From Gammaproteobacteria bacterium (GTDB taxonomy: Bacteria; Pseudomonadota; Gammaproteobacteria; CAIRSR01), in NCBI GenBank assembly GCA_963575655.1, contig CAUYTY010000239.1, forward strand, positions 1-64,000: a stretch of 64,000 bases of DNA, in the 5' to 3' direction. Of this stretch, positions 7,754 to 16,185 are shown piece after piece. How positions within the stretch are numbered: position 1 is the first letter of the stretch; the number at the start of each line of letters is the position of its first letter. The notes below the pieces were generated by a model. That model saw only the letters and a program-made list of their open reading frames with translations, searched no databases and was not told where the DNA came from. The position numbers and the translations under genes were made by a program.

Positions 7754-10089
7754 AAAGTTTGCGGCATGGTGCCTTTCGTAATTTCGCCCAGCAACCCTTC
7801 CGTTTCCTGCTCTAGTGCGAGGATATCGGCGCTGATCTCGGCGAGGGTGCGGAGCTGGGGCGGCTGGTAGAAGTGGCGGGTGAAGCTGATTTCGTAGCCG
7901 ATCTTGGTGTCGGCCTCGACGAACCAGGCATCGGGCGTATAGGGCAGGACTTCGCGGCGGAGAAAGGCTTCGATACCGCCGTCTTCGAGCAATGGGATTT
8001 GCTCAGAATCACGCAATTCGCTATCAGGCTCGTATTCAACGACGCAGATCTTGTCGTTGATCTTCACCTCGAATAGGCCGCGCAATGGATCGGACTGGAT
8101 CTTTCCGGACTTGTGGATCTTCTTGATAACGCGAGGAGCATCCTCCACGCGCCAACTGACGGCATTGATGATAAGTTTCAAATCAGCGGCGGTGGACTTT
8201 AGGCCGAGATTTTTGAGCGTTGCCTCGACCTGCTCAAGAAAAACGTTGTGGTCTTCTATAGGACCATTGCCGAGGGCTGCTTGGAGCTTGGTGGCGGCCT
8301 CGATGAGCTGGGCGTCGCGTTTCCAGGTCGCTTCGTTGAGCAGCTTCTTTTTCTTCTTGTCGGAAAGGCTCTTGCGCGGCGTCTCGGCTTCGCCTTCCTC
8401 GTCCTCCTCGTCGCTATCGCTTTTTCCCCAGTCGTTGACGAGTTGCTCCAGTTTTTCGCGGACAGCGGCGGGTTGCTCAAAGAGCGCGTCGCCGAGTTGG
8501 TCGTAGAGCGCAGCGCGGATGTCTTCGTCGCCAGAGGCGTAGCGTAAGGTTTCAATGCGCTGTCGGGTAAGCTGACTATGAAGGCGGAGTGGCCGCTCCA
8601 CCTTCACTTTCCAATAACCGAAGGCGGCATTGGGAAAGATTTTCGACTGTGGCGTCTCCTCGAACTTCAGAAAGGTGTCACAGATACGCTGAATGTCCTC
8701 AGCGGCGAGTTCACAGTTCTTTTTGCCCATGTTCTTGCGCAGTGGCTTGAACCATTGGGTAGCATCGATAAGCTGGACCTTTCCTTGGCGGTGCGCGGGC
8801 TTGCGGTTGGTCAGCACCCAGATGTAGGTGGCGATGCCGGTGTTGTAGAACAGGTTTAGGGGCAGGGCGACGATGGCCTCCAACCAGTCGTTCTCGATGA
8901 TCCAACGGCGGATGTTGCTCTCGCCCTGTCCGGCGTCGCCGGTGAAGAGGGACGAGCCGTTGTGGACCTCGGCGATGCGGCTGCCGAGTGGGGTATTGTG
9001 TTTCATCTTGCTCAACAGGTTGGCCAAAAAGAGCATCTGGCCGTCGCTGCTGCGAGTGATGAGGGAGTATTCGGCATCGCCGTCGTGTTGGATGACGAAG
9101 CGCGGGTCCTTGAGGTCTTTCTTGCCGCCCATGCGCTCCAGGTCGTTTTTCCAGCTTTTGCCATAGGGTGGATTGGCAAGCATGAAATCGAACTCACGGG
9201 AGCGGAAGGCGTCATTGGCGAGGGTGCTGTGCTCCGGGCCACCAACGATGTTATCCGCCGCGTCGCCATCGCCTTTGAGCAGTAGGTCGGCCTTGCAGAT
9301 GGCGTAGGTCTCGCCGTTGATTTCCTGGCCGTACAGGTGCGTGGCGACCTGCTTGCCGTGGTCTTTGGCGATCTTTTGGAGCGTCTCTTCGGCGACGGTC
9401 AACATGCCGCCGGTGCCGCAGGCGCAATCGTAGAGTAGGTAGGTGCCACTCTCGATCTTGTCGGCCACGGGCAGGAACATCAGATTCGCCATGAGCCGCA
9501 CGGCATCGCGAGGCGTCCAGTGCTCACCGGCCTCTTCGTTGTTGTCCTCGTTAAAGCGGCGGATAAGTTCCTCGAATAGCGTGCCCATCGAGTGGTTATC
9601 AAGGCCAGGCATTTCGCCAACGGCGTATGGGCTGATGTTGATGTCCTTATCAAGGAACTTTTCGATGAGCATTCCGAGCGCGTCGGCCTTCGAGAGGCGC
9701 GGGATCTGGTTGCGAAACTCGAAGTTGGTCAGGATGTCCTGCACGTTCGGCGAGAAGCCGTCGAGATAGACTTCGAAGTCGTCCTTGAGTTTCTGTTGAG
9801 TGGAACGGGCCTTGAGGTCGCGTAGCAGAAAGGGCGAGGTGTTGTAGAACGCTTGGCCAGAGGCGGCGCGGAGGGCGTTATCCTGATGGGTGATCCGTTC
9901 CTTATCGAGCGCGGCCTTCATTTCGAGGACGACCTTCTTGGTCGGTTCCAGCACCGCATCGAGACGGCGGAGAATGGTCATCGGCAGGATAACATCGCGG
10001 TATTTGCCGCGCACGTAGACATCGCGCAGAACATCGTCGGCGATGTTCCAGATGAAGTTGGTGAGCCAATTGAGTTGTGCTTGGTCCAT
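7750..10089 (-). CDS. hsdM: Type I restriction-modification DNA methyltransferase
   Basis: An N6-adenine methyltransferase subunit of 779 residues. It has the N-terminal HsdM helical domain (about 5-150), the SAM-binding motif DCACGTGGML (221-230) and the catalytic NPPY (306-309). At 779 residues it is longer than the usual ~500; the extra C-terminal third contains an acidic low-complexity stretch (SDEEDEEGEAE) and a lysine-rich segment and may be a further specificity or regulatory domain. It is first in the operon; the ribosome site is weak. The promoter should lie in 10090-10260, just before a palindromic element. Confidence 0.96.
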   Translation of the reverse strand: MDQAQLNWLTNFIWNIADDVLRDVYVRGKYRDVILPMTILRRLDAVLEPTKKVVLEMKAALDKERITHQDNALRAASGQAFYNTSPFLLRDLKARSTQQKLKDDFEVYLDGFSPNVQDILTNFEFRNQIPRLSKADALGMLIEKFLDKDINISPYAVGEMPGLDNHSMGTLFEELIRRFNEDNNEEAGEHWTPRDAVRLMANLMFLPVADKIESGTYLLYDCACGTGGMLTVAEETLQKIAKDHGKQVATHLYGQEINGETYAICKADLLLKGDGDAADNIVGGPEHSTLANDAFRSREFDFMLANPPYGKSWKNDLERMGGKKDLKDPRFVIQHDGDAEYSLITRSSDGQMLFLANLLSKMKHNTPLGSRIAEVHNGSSLFTGDAGQGESNIRRWIIENDWLEAIVALPLNLFYNTGIATYIWVLTNRKPAHRQGKVQLIDATQWFKPLRKNMGKKNCELAAEDIQRICDTFLKFEETPQSKIFPNAAFGYWKVKVERPLRLHSQLTRQRIETLRYASGDEDIRAALYDQLGDALFEQPAAVREKLEQLVNDWGKSDSDEEDEEGEAETPRKSLSDKKKKKLLNEATWKRDAQLIEAATKLQAALGNGPIEDHNVFLEQVEATLKNLGLKSTAADLKLIINAVSWRVEDAPRVIKKIHKSGKIQSDPLRGLFEVKINDKICVVEYEPDSELRDSEQIPLLEDGGIEAFLRREVLPYTPDAWFVEADTKIGYEISFTRHFYQPPQLRTLAEISADILALEQETEGLLGEITKGTMPQTL

Positions 10090-10262
10090 GAATGAGTTCC
10101 ATATCTCGGGTATTGGTCGCTATGGCCGTGAGGCTTACCGTCCATGGCGCCTGGATTTCGGCGTTCCCTGCTGGAATGGCGGTTAGATTACGGAGGGGGG
10201 GCAATAATAGACAACGCAAGGCAATTTGCACTCTGGCGAGTGCGTCCCTGCAACACAAAAGA

Positions 10263-10436
10263 ACGCGGGCATCACATCTCTGCCGAAATGGGAGTAATCG
10301 TTCACCCCCTCCCAACGGGAGGGGACAGCAGGGGGAGGGCGATCAATAAAATACAATCAATCGTTCGATGATTGAATCAGTAATTTTTTGATCGCCCTCC
10401 AGGGGGAGTCAACGATTACAAATGAGATGCCCGCGT
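10263..10436. repeat. Nested palindromic element between hsdM and rspA
   Basis: The outer arms ACGCGGGCATC (10263-10273) and its complement (10426-10436) enclose GTAATCGTT / AACGATTAC and then a 13 bp pair GGAGGGCGATCAA (10334-10346) / TTGATCGCCCTCC (10388-10400), with TCAATC..GATTGA at the centre. The whole 174 bp could fold into one long hairpin. It is MITE-like in size but unrelated in sequence to the 484-658 element. It may also act as a two-way transcription barrier, since rspA and hsdM are read in the same direction across it. Confidence 0.7.
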
Positions 10437-10448
10437 CTTACCAAATCC

Positions 10449-10787
10449 TTAATATCCACCCTTGGTCTTGGTCTCGGGTAGTCCTGCGATCTTCGGGGCC
10501 TGCTTGGCCGGACCTAGGGGGAATAGGGCGTAGACATCCTTGGTATCCAGCTTCTCTCCCCAAATATCCTCCAGGCCCTTGAGCATCTTGCGCATGTTGG
10601 GCTGTTCGCCATTGTGGTTGATATACAAGTCGCGAAGGTAATTCATTACGTCCCAATGGCGCTGGGTCAGGGTAATCCCATCCTGTTCCGCCAGTGCGGT
10701 AGCTACCTGCTCATTCCAATCATCGATATTGGCGAGATAGCCGTTTTTGCTGAGTTCGATCACTGCACCACCTACTTCAAGCGACAT
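10449..10787 (-). CDS. DsrC/TusE-family protein without cysteines (RspA-like)
   Basis: 112 residues that align along their whole length with the DsrC at 17438-17773 (NGYLANIDDWNE, LTQRHWDVMNYLRDLY, LFPLGPAKQAPKIAGLP). Both redox cysteines of DsrC are gone: Pro98 stands where the penultimate Cys would be, the C-terminus ends GGY, and there is no cysteine at all. It therefore cannot carry sulfur. Such DsrC relatives have been called RspA, with a proposed regulatory role. The start at 10787 (MSLEVGG) is chosen because AGAGGAAA lies just upstream; an upstream frame would add 15 residues. Confidence 0.85.
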   Translation of the reverse strand: MSLEVGGAVIELSKNGYLANIDDWNEQVATALAEQDGITLTQRHWDVMNYLRDLYINHNGEQPNMRKMLKGLEDIWGEKLDTKDVYALFPLGPAKQAPKIAGLPETKTKGGY

Positions 10788-10958
10788 CGTGGGGTTTCCT
10801 CTGGTTGGTTTTGTTTGACACCGTGGATACAACTTGCGTTTACAGCAGATTATCTTTTAGGTGTGAGGGAACATCGGGTTATGTTCTTCCTTACACGCAA
10901 AAGCCAAATCAATAGCACTCGGCCGAAAACCCTGAATTGTCCATAGGTCTCGAGATAT

Positions 10959-11126
10959 TAGACATTATCGGAAACCCAAAACCTCACCCCCGCCCCCCTC
11001 TCCTTAACAGGAGAGGGGGAGAATTATTCCGTTGTTATGCTTAACTCCTGAACGGAACAGGCAAAAAATCTCCCACTCTCCTGTTAAGGAGAGGGGGTTG
11101 GGGGGTGAGGTTTCCGATAATGTCTA
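10959..11126. mobile_element. MITE-like element, copy 2
   Basis: A 168 bp copy of the 484-658 element in the same orientation. The terminal inverted repeat TAGACATTATCGGAAAC (10959-10975) has its complement at 11110-11126. The interior is nearly the same (GAATTATTCCGTTGTTATGC is shared), including the paired CTCTCCT..AGGAGAG hairpins. The rest of the gap 10833-11253 holds no gene; TTTGGCCAGGCACT at 11225-11238 repeats 1228-1241. Confidence 0.8.
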
Positions 11127-11253
11127 TTGTAATCGTTTGCCTTTCTTCTCAGTAGAGAAGTTGGGGGAGGGTGGTCTCGGTCTTACACCGAATTACAGTA
11201 TCGTCCTGGTGAGGGCTGATGGTCTTTGGCCAGGCACTCAATAACCCGCGTTG

Positions 11254-11997
11254 CTATCTACTCATTCCATTAATTCCTGTTGAAACAATGGATTTATGAG
11301 GGACAAACAACCCACAACCCAGCGTTCGTCGTGGTCCGAGCCCTCGTCGCTGGAGTTCCAGTGCGTCTTCTGGGCGTAGCTCTGCTACCAGTAGGCTACG
11401 GGTGGTGCATGGTCCCTCGGGGGTCGTTAGAACCCCGGACTTCCCCGCCAACATCTTTTTGAACCGTACCGCCATCGCGCCGAGTTCCTGCGCGGCATTG
11501 GCGAGAAATATCCCCTCGTCAGCCGTGGGGCCGGTCACGACGTGGCGGGCGTAGAGCGCTGGGTGGTAGTTCAGCGGGCGTTTCACCGCTGTTCCCACGA
11601 CCAACGGATTACCTGCCACTTCCAAGGTTCGCCCCGTTAGGGACGATTGGGCATCGGCGATCCGGTGGTGGGGGAGACGCAAGACCAGGCGCACGCGCCG
11701 CGTTAAATACAGGGTGTCTTCCCTCCCCTCCGGGCGGTACCAGCCATTCCCTGATTCCCCGCCGTGGATGAGGTGCAATCCGGCCTGCGGTTCGTTCAGC
11801 CACCAGGGCAACGCCCCTTGGATAGCCTGAGACAAGGCCCAGGCATGGTCCAGAGGTAGGCTGCGGCAGGTGATGGCAAAGGCCAGATCCATCACGTCTC
11901 CAACAACCGGAATCGCCGGGACATCTTCCTGCCAGTACAGATTGTTCTGTCCACTAGAACCCACATCAGTTGTGTTGCTCATCCGTTTATGATTCAC
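11254..11997 (-). CDS. cas6: Orphan Cas6/Cmx6-family CRISPR RNA endoribonuclease
   Basis: About 247 residues. From DLAFAITCRSLPLDHAWALS (37-56) to the C-terminal glycine-rich loop GLGPRRTLGCGLFVP (219-233) it follows the pattern of the type I-MYXAN Cas6 (Cmx6) family, which cuts CRISPR repeat RNA. His51, His75 and His78 are candidates for general acid/base; this is inference. The start is a GTG, or the ATG at 11982 (MSNTTDV). It lies 6 bp after the helical-repeat-like gene, in a three-gene operon. No repeat array, no other cas gene and no adaptation genes are in the window, so its RNA substrate is unknown. Confidence 0.8.
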   Translation of the reverse strand: MNHKRMSNTTDVGSSGQNNLYWQEDVPAIPVVGDVMDLAFAITCRSLPLDHAWALSQAIQGALPWWLNEPQAGLHLIHGGESGNGWYRPEGREDTLYLTRRVRLVLRLPHHRIADAQSSLTGRTLEVAGNPLVVGTAVKRPLNYHPALYARHVVTGPTADEGIFLANAAQELGAMAVRFKKMLAGKSGVLTTPEGPCTTRSLLVAELRPEDALELQRRGLGPRRTLGCGLFVPHKSIVSTGINGMSR

Positions 11998-12003
11998 TCA
12001 CTA

Positions 12004-12714
12004 TCAATCATTTACAGGTAATTTGCGACGCAGGGCGTCGCGGTCGATCCACCAATCACCCTGTACTAGATTATCCACGGCCTCCGCCAGGCGCGGTAGG
12101 AAGCGGGCGGGCTCGTCCAATTCATTGCCAATCATCCACGCATCAAACTCGTCTTGCGTCTGTACGCCTCGATGGCGTCCGGCAACGAGTGCGAGTTGTA
12201 CCTGGGTGTAGTCGAGCAGATGTCTCCCCTCGTCACTATCTTCGACCCGCAATCCCGCTACGTAGTGGGATACCGCTGCGGCGATCGGGGGTACGTTCGA
12301 CTCTGGTGGAGTTTCTTCAATCAGATGCTGGAGGGTTACCACTGTCCAGGAGGCGGCGATTGGGTAGGTAACTGCCAGCCAGATCCCCTGACCGAGGGCA
12401 GCCATGGAACCGGGTTGGTTGGTACGAAACAGGATATCGCACGCCCGTACCACCTCTTCCCAGCGTTGGGCTGCAGCAAAGATAGTGAACGCCTCCCTGG
12501 CCTGGTCCCAGGCCTCTCGGTCCTGGTCTAGATCGGCGAGGCAATCCGCCAATTCCAAGAGGATCGTGGCGCGTGCTTCCGGGGAGTGGTCCGTAGGGAG
12601 GTTGGCCAGGCGTTCCCTCCATCGGTGTTGTTCCCGCTGTAGGTCGTCGACTGCGCCCTCTCGGTTGTCGCTAGCGTCCAGATCGACCAACGCATAGGGA
12701 TTGGCTTGCCTCAT
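12004..12714 (-). CDS. Helical-repeat (TPR-like) protein of the Cas6 operon, function unknown
   Basis: 236 residues, almost wholly predicted alpha-helical. The segment from about 35 to 130 (ARATILLELADCLADLDQDREAWDQAREAF, then AAQRWEEVVRACDILF) has the alternating small/large pattern of tetratricopeptide-like helix pairs; the rest is acidic and tryptophan-containing near the end (GDWWIDRDAL). I do not recognise a named family. It starts 12 bp after the small upstream gene and ends 6 bp before cas6, so the three are surely co-transcribed. A scaffold or RNA-protein partner for Cas6 is a guess from position only. Confidence 0.7.
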   Translation of the reverse strand: MRQANPYALVDLDASDNREGAVDDLQREQHRWRERLANLPTDHSPEARATILLELADCLADLDQDREAWDQAREAFTIFAAAQRWEEVVRACDILFRTNQPGSMAALGQGIWLAVTYPIAASWTVVTLQHLIEETPPESNVPPIAAAVSHYVAGLRVEDSDEGRHLLDYTQVQLALVAGRHRGVQTQDEFDAWMIGNELDEPARFLPRLAEAVDNLVQGDWWIDRDALRRKLPVND

Positions 12715-12726
12715 GGGGTCTGTTTC

Positions 12727-12906
12727 TCAGGTGAAGGCCGCTTCGAGACGGTCTTCCCAGTTTTCCGGGGTGTCGGGAAACGACGGTCGGACATCCATAC
12801 GAAAGAATCGTTCCCCCTGATGTGCCCGCTCTTGAATAAGGGGGATAATCTCATAGAAGGAACTTATTTCGTGGTATTGCAGCAGTATGTCACTCAAATA
12901 CAGCAT
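12727..12906 (-). CDS. Small 59-residue protein, first gene of the Cas6 operon
   Basis: The start at 12906 (MLYLSDILLQYHEI) is preceded by GGAG at 6 bases. An open frame runs further upstream to 13017 but has no ribosome site. The sequence is helix-rich at first (ISSFYEIIPLIQERAHQ) and ends in an acidic, proline-containing tail (PSFPDTPENWEDRLEAAF). There are no cysteines and no membrane segment. The tight spacing to the next two genes and the clear ribosome site argue that it is real. No family recognised. Confidence 0.55.
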   Translation of the reverse strand: MLYLSDILLQYHEISSFYEIIPLIQERAHQGERFFRMDVRPSFPDTPENWEDRLEAAFT

Positions 12907-13017
12907 GGAGCACTCCGGCGTGATTCGTAACACCCTCACCCTACTAGGAAGGTCGGTGGAGGAGGGGGATGCAAAGAGATTTCGGAACCTGATTATTATT
13001 TTGCTCAACCTTACCAT

Positions 13018-13634
13018 GCACTCCCTGTTTAAAAGGTCTTTCCTGCCTTAGATCACGGCAAAGGTGTAAGGTTGGTGTCGAAATGACGACAATGGTCACT
13101 TTTTACTCTCGCCTGAACACTTCCATCGATGGGTTTATCGTTATGGATTGGTCGCGTATCGGCAACGGGTTAATTTTCCCCAAGTTTGGCGTACAGATCC
13201 AGGGGGGGGCGTCTGCTACAGAATCAGGGATATCCAAACGATCTGGAAGGTGGACACTTTACTCGATTCTTTTGTAAGATGTCTTACATCTTGTTGCCAA
13301 TCGAATGCTTAGAGGATGCACAGGGCATCGTTTGAGTGAATATCCTGGTTGGAGTATGCGTCCCTTGGTATTGCTCCCCCGATGGATATGTGGCGACCTA
13401 GCGGACGGCTCACTACACTGGCCCCAGCCTTTTGGCACCTTATTGATTTTTCTCTCGTAATACCACGGATAATGAGAATTTCCGACCTCCGTCGTGTGGA
13501 TTGCGGATTTCTGTTTGTGGATTTCTTACCTGAGACTGCCAGTCGGATATGCGCCGAAATGATTGGGCGTTGGCTTACATAAGATTAATTTTTTATATTT
13601 TGAGAATCCCTTCACGTAAGGAGTAAAGATCGCC
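13018..13634. promoter_or_regulatory. Divergent control region between the Cas6 operon and dsrA
   Basis: A 617 bp gene-free stretch between the two divergent operons; frames inside it look accidental. It must hold the dsr promoter. The one clear site is a palindrome TGTAAGATGTCTTACA at 13273-13288 (7 bp arms, 2 bp centre), a plausible regulator-binding site about 350 bp before dsrA. A ribosome site AAGGAGT precedes the GTG start of dsrA. No confident -35/-10 pair could be fixed by eye. Confidence 0.4.
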
Positions 13635-14861
13635 GTGGCTAAACAGATGCATAACACCCCAATGCTCGATCAACTCGAGAGTGGGCCGTGGCCAAGCTTC
13701 ATTACTGGACTCAAGCGTTTGGCCCAAGACAACGATATGATGGTGGATCTCTTGGGGCAGCTTGAGCACTCCTATGAGACCCGCAAAGGTTTCTGGAAGG
13801 GTGGCACGGTTGGCGTGTTCGGTTACGGTGGGGGGATTATCCCGCGCTTCTCCGAGGTGGCCAGCAAGTTTCCCGAATCCGCTGAGTTTCACACCCTACG
13901 CATTCAGCCTCCGGCAGGAATGCATTACACCACCGATATCCTGCGCCAGATGTGCGACGTTTGGCAGAAGCATGGTTCGGGCCTGGTGGCATTTCATGGT
14001 CAGAGCGGCGATATCATGTTCCAAGGAATTCGCACGGACAAGGTACAGGCCGCCTTCGACGAATTCAATGAGATGGGGTTTGACCTGGGTGGTGCCGGTC
14101 CGGCGGTACGCACCAGTATGTCGTGCGTTGGTCATGCGCGTTGCGAGCAATCCTGCTACGACACCGCACGGACTCACCGTGAGATCGTCAATACCTTCCT
14201 GGACGATATGCATCGTCCGGCGTTGCCTTATAAGTTCAAATTTAAGTTCTCGGGCTGCCCCAATGACTGCATGAATTCGGTGCAGCGTGCGGATATGGCC
14301 GTGATCGGTACTTGGCGTGACGATATAGCGGTGGATCAGAAAGAGGTCCAGGCCTTTGTCGCCAACCGGGGCCGTCAGTACGTGGTGGATAATGTCCTCA
14401 CCCGTTGCCCGACCAAGTGCCTAAGCCTCAATAACGATGATACCCTTGCCGTTGACAATCGCAATTGCGTGCGCTGCATGCATTGCATTAACGTCATGAC
14501 CAAGGCCCTCAAGCCTGGTAAGGATCGTGGGGTCACCATCCTGATTGGCGGGAAGCGTACCCTCAAGATCGGTGACCTGTTTGGTACCGTGGTGGTGCCT
14601 TTCATGAAGCTTGATTCCGAAGAAGATATGGAGCGGCTGCGCGAACTCGCACAGAATACCATCGACTTCTTCGCGGAAAACGCCTTGGAGCACGAGCGTA
14701 CCGGTGAGATGATCGATCGCATCGGGCTCGTCAATTTCTTGGAGGGTATCGGCGTCGATGTCGATCCTCACATGATCGCCCATCCCCGCGTTAGTTCCTA
14801 TGTGCGCATGGACGGCTGGGACGAAGAAGCGGCCAAATGGAATGAGCGGAAGGCTGGTTAA
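13635..14861 (+). CDS. dsrA: Reverse-type dissimilatory sulfite reductase, alpha subunit
   Basis: 408 residues. In sulfur oxidisers, cytoplasmic DsrA2B2 oxidises DsrC-bound sulfane sulfur to sulfite. The siroheme/[4Fe-4S] cysteines are visible as Cys164 and Cys170 (SCVGHARC) and Cys208 and Cys212 (SGCPNDC). The inserted ferredoxin domain has CPTKC (258-262) and CVRCMHC (278-284). The start is GTG with AAGGAGT upstream. It opens a cluster in the Allochromatium vinosum order, with DsrEFH and DsrL, which marks the oxidative direction. Confidence 0.98.
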   Translation: MAKQMHNTPMLDQLESGPWPSFITGLKRLAQDNDMMVDLLGQLEHSYETRKGFWKGGTVGVFGYGGGIIPRFSEVASKFPESAEFHTLRIQPPAGMHYTTDILRQMCDVWQKHGSGLVAFHGQSGDIMFQGIRTDKVQAAFDEFNEMGFDLGGAGPAVRTSMSCVGHARCEQSCYDTARTHREIVNTFLDDMHRPALPYKFKFKFSGCPNDCMNSVQRADMAVIGTWRDDIAVDQKEVQAFVANRGRQYVVDNVLTRCPTKCLSLNNDDTLAVDNRNCVRCMHCINVMTKALKPGKDRGVTILIGGKRTLKIGDLFGTVVVPFMKLDSEEDMERLRELAQNTIDFFAENALEHERTGEMIDRIGLVNFLEGIGVDVDPHMIAHPRVSSYVRMDGWDEEAAKWNERKAG

Positions 14862-14917
14862 GCGCGTTGTGACCATTTTCGCTTGTACATTCCGTTGCGC
14901 TGGTTTTCGGAGACAGA

Positions 14918-14935
14918 GGATGAATTGTTTCATCC
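14918..14935 (+). terminator. Hairpin in the dsrA-dsrB spacer
   Basis: GGATGAA (14918-14924) pairs with TTCATCC (14929-14935) around a 4-base loop. There is no U-tract, so it is more likely an RNA processing or stabilising hairpin after dsrA than a full terminator. The dsrA-dsrB gap is 227 bp, wide for an operon whose products form a 1:1 complex. Confidence 0.4.
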
Positions 14936-14988
14936 GTGACGATTCTTCTTCTGTCTGTGAAGTCTAGTAGTGCGGAAAGGGAGTGATA

Positions 14989-15114
14989 ATGGTTACCATA
15001 GGCTGGTGGTTGTCGTGGGGAGGTCTGCGTGAGCAGGCCTTTGATTGGGGCAGAAAAGTTTTAATACACCCGAAATTTGGAGGTTACAATGGCCGAAATG
15101 CGTCCACCTATTGA
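14989..15114 (+). CDS. Possible 41-residue leader peptide before dsrB
   Basis: An ATG at 14989 has GGGAG 5 bases upstream and opens a 41-codon frame that ends inside dsrB in another frame. The product is tryptophan-rich (MVTIGWWLSWGGLREQAFDW...). The overlap with the dsrB start at 15089 would allow translational coupling. It could be a leader peptide or chance; there is no homology that I recognise. Confidence 0.3.
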   Translation: MVTIGWWLSWGGLREQAFDWGRKVLIHPKFGGYNGRNASTY

Positions 15115-16159
15115 GAGTGGCGTACCGGACCCCTTCCAGTATATGCATCCGGTATTGCGCCGGAACTATGGTCAGTGGAAGTGGCATGACCGCCCTCGTC
15201 CGGGGGTGTTGCACCATGTGGCGGAGAGTGGTGAAGAGGTTTGGACGGTACGTGCCGGTACCCAGCGCCAGATGGACCTCTACACCGTTCGTAAGTTGTG
15301 CGACATTGGTGATCAGTACGGTGAAGGCTACGTCCGCTTCACCATTCGCAGTAACATTGAATATTTGTTGGCGGATCAAAGTAAGGTTGCTCCGCTCATT
15401 GAGAAATTGCAGGCGGAAGGCTTCCCAGTAGGTGGTACGGGTAATTCGATCACCATGATCGCTCATACCCAGGGGTGGCTGCATTGCGATATTCCGGGCA
15501 CCGATGCCTCGGGCGTGGTCAAGGCCCTGATGGATGAGTTCCACGAGGAATTTATCCGCGAGGAGATGCCGAATCGCGTTCATATTACGACCTCGTGCTG
15601 TCAGATCAATTGCGGTGGTCAGGGCGATATCGCAATTAATGTTCAGCACACCAAGCCGCCCAAGATCAATCATGATCTGGTCTCCAATGTGTGTGAGCGC
15701 CCCACCGTCGTGGCCCGTTGCCCAGTAGCGGCGATTCGTCCGGCGATGGTGAATGGTAAGCCTTCACTCGAAGTAGACGAGAAGAAGTGTATCTGCTGCG
15801 GTGCCTGTTATCCGCCTTGCCCCCCCATGCAGATCAACGATCCAGAGCATTCCAAGCTGTCCATCTGGGTCGGTGGTAAGAATTCTAACGCCCGTGGTAA
15901 GCCCCAATTCCATAAGTTGGTGGCAGCAGGTCTGCCCAATAATCCTCCACGTTGGCCCGAGGTTGCGGCCGTCGTTAAGAAGATTTTGGGCGTCTACAAG
16001 CAGGATGCCAAAGACTGGGAGCGTCTTGCCGATTGGGTGGAGCGGATTGGTTGGTCGCGTTTCTTTGAACTGACTGAACTGCCCTTTACCAAATTCCACA
16101 TCGACAACTGGCGCGGCGCACGTAGCAGTTTGAACGCATCTACCCATATCCGCTTCTGA
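15089..16159 (+). CDS. dsrB: Reverse-type dissimilatory sulfite reductase, beta subunit
   Basis: 356 residues, partner of DsrA. Cofactor cysteines: CCQINC (170-175) with Cys133 upstream, and the ferredoxin-domain block CICCGACYPPC (234-244). The start is the ATG at 15089 (MAEMRPP) because GGAGG lies 5 bases upstream; an in-frame TTG would add four residues. It sits 227 bp after dsrA and 26 bp before dsrE. Confidence 0.98.
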   Translation: MAEMRPPIESGVPDPFQYMHPVLRRNYGQWKWHDRPRPGVLHHVAESGEEVWTVRAGTQRQMDLYTVRKLCDIGDQYGEGYVRFTIRSNIEYLLADQSKVAPLIEKLQAEGFPVGGTGNSITMIAHTQGWLHCDIPGTDASGVVKALMDEFHEEFIREEMPNRVHITTSCCQINCGGQGDIAINVQHTKPPKINHDLVSNVCERPTVVARCPVAAIRPAMVNGKPSLEVDEKKCICCGACYPPCPPMQINDPEHSKLSIWVGGKNSNARGKPQFHKLVAAGLPNNPPRWPEVAAVVKKILGVYKQDAKDWERLADWVERIGWSRFFELTELPFTKFHIDNWRGARSSLNASTHIRF

Positions 16160-16185
16160 GCGGGAGGGTGAAGGAAGAGCAGCAT

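Noticed and set aside
14421-14933. Minus-strand 170-codon frame opposite dsrA
   Set aside because: Antisense to the ferredoxin-domain region of dsrA; no ribosome site or family resemblance.
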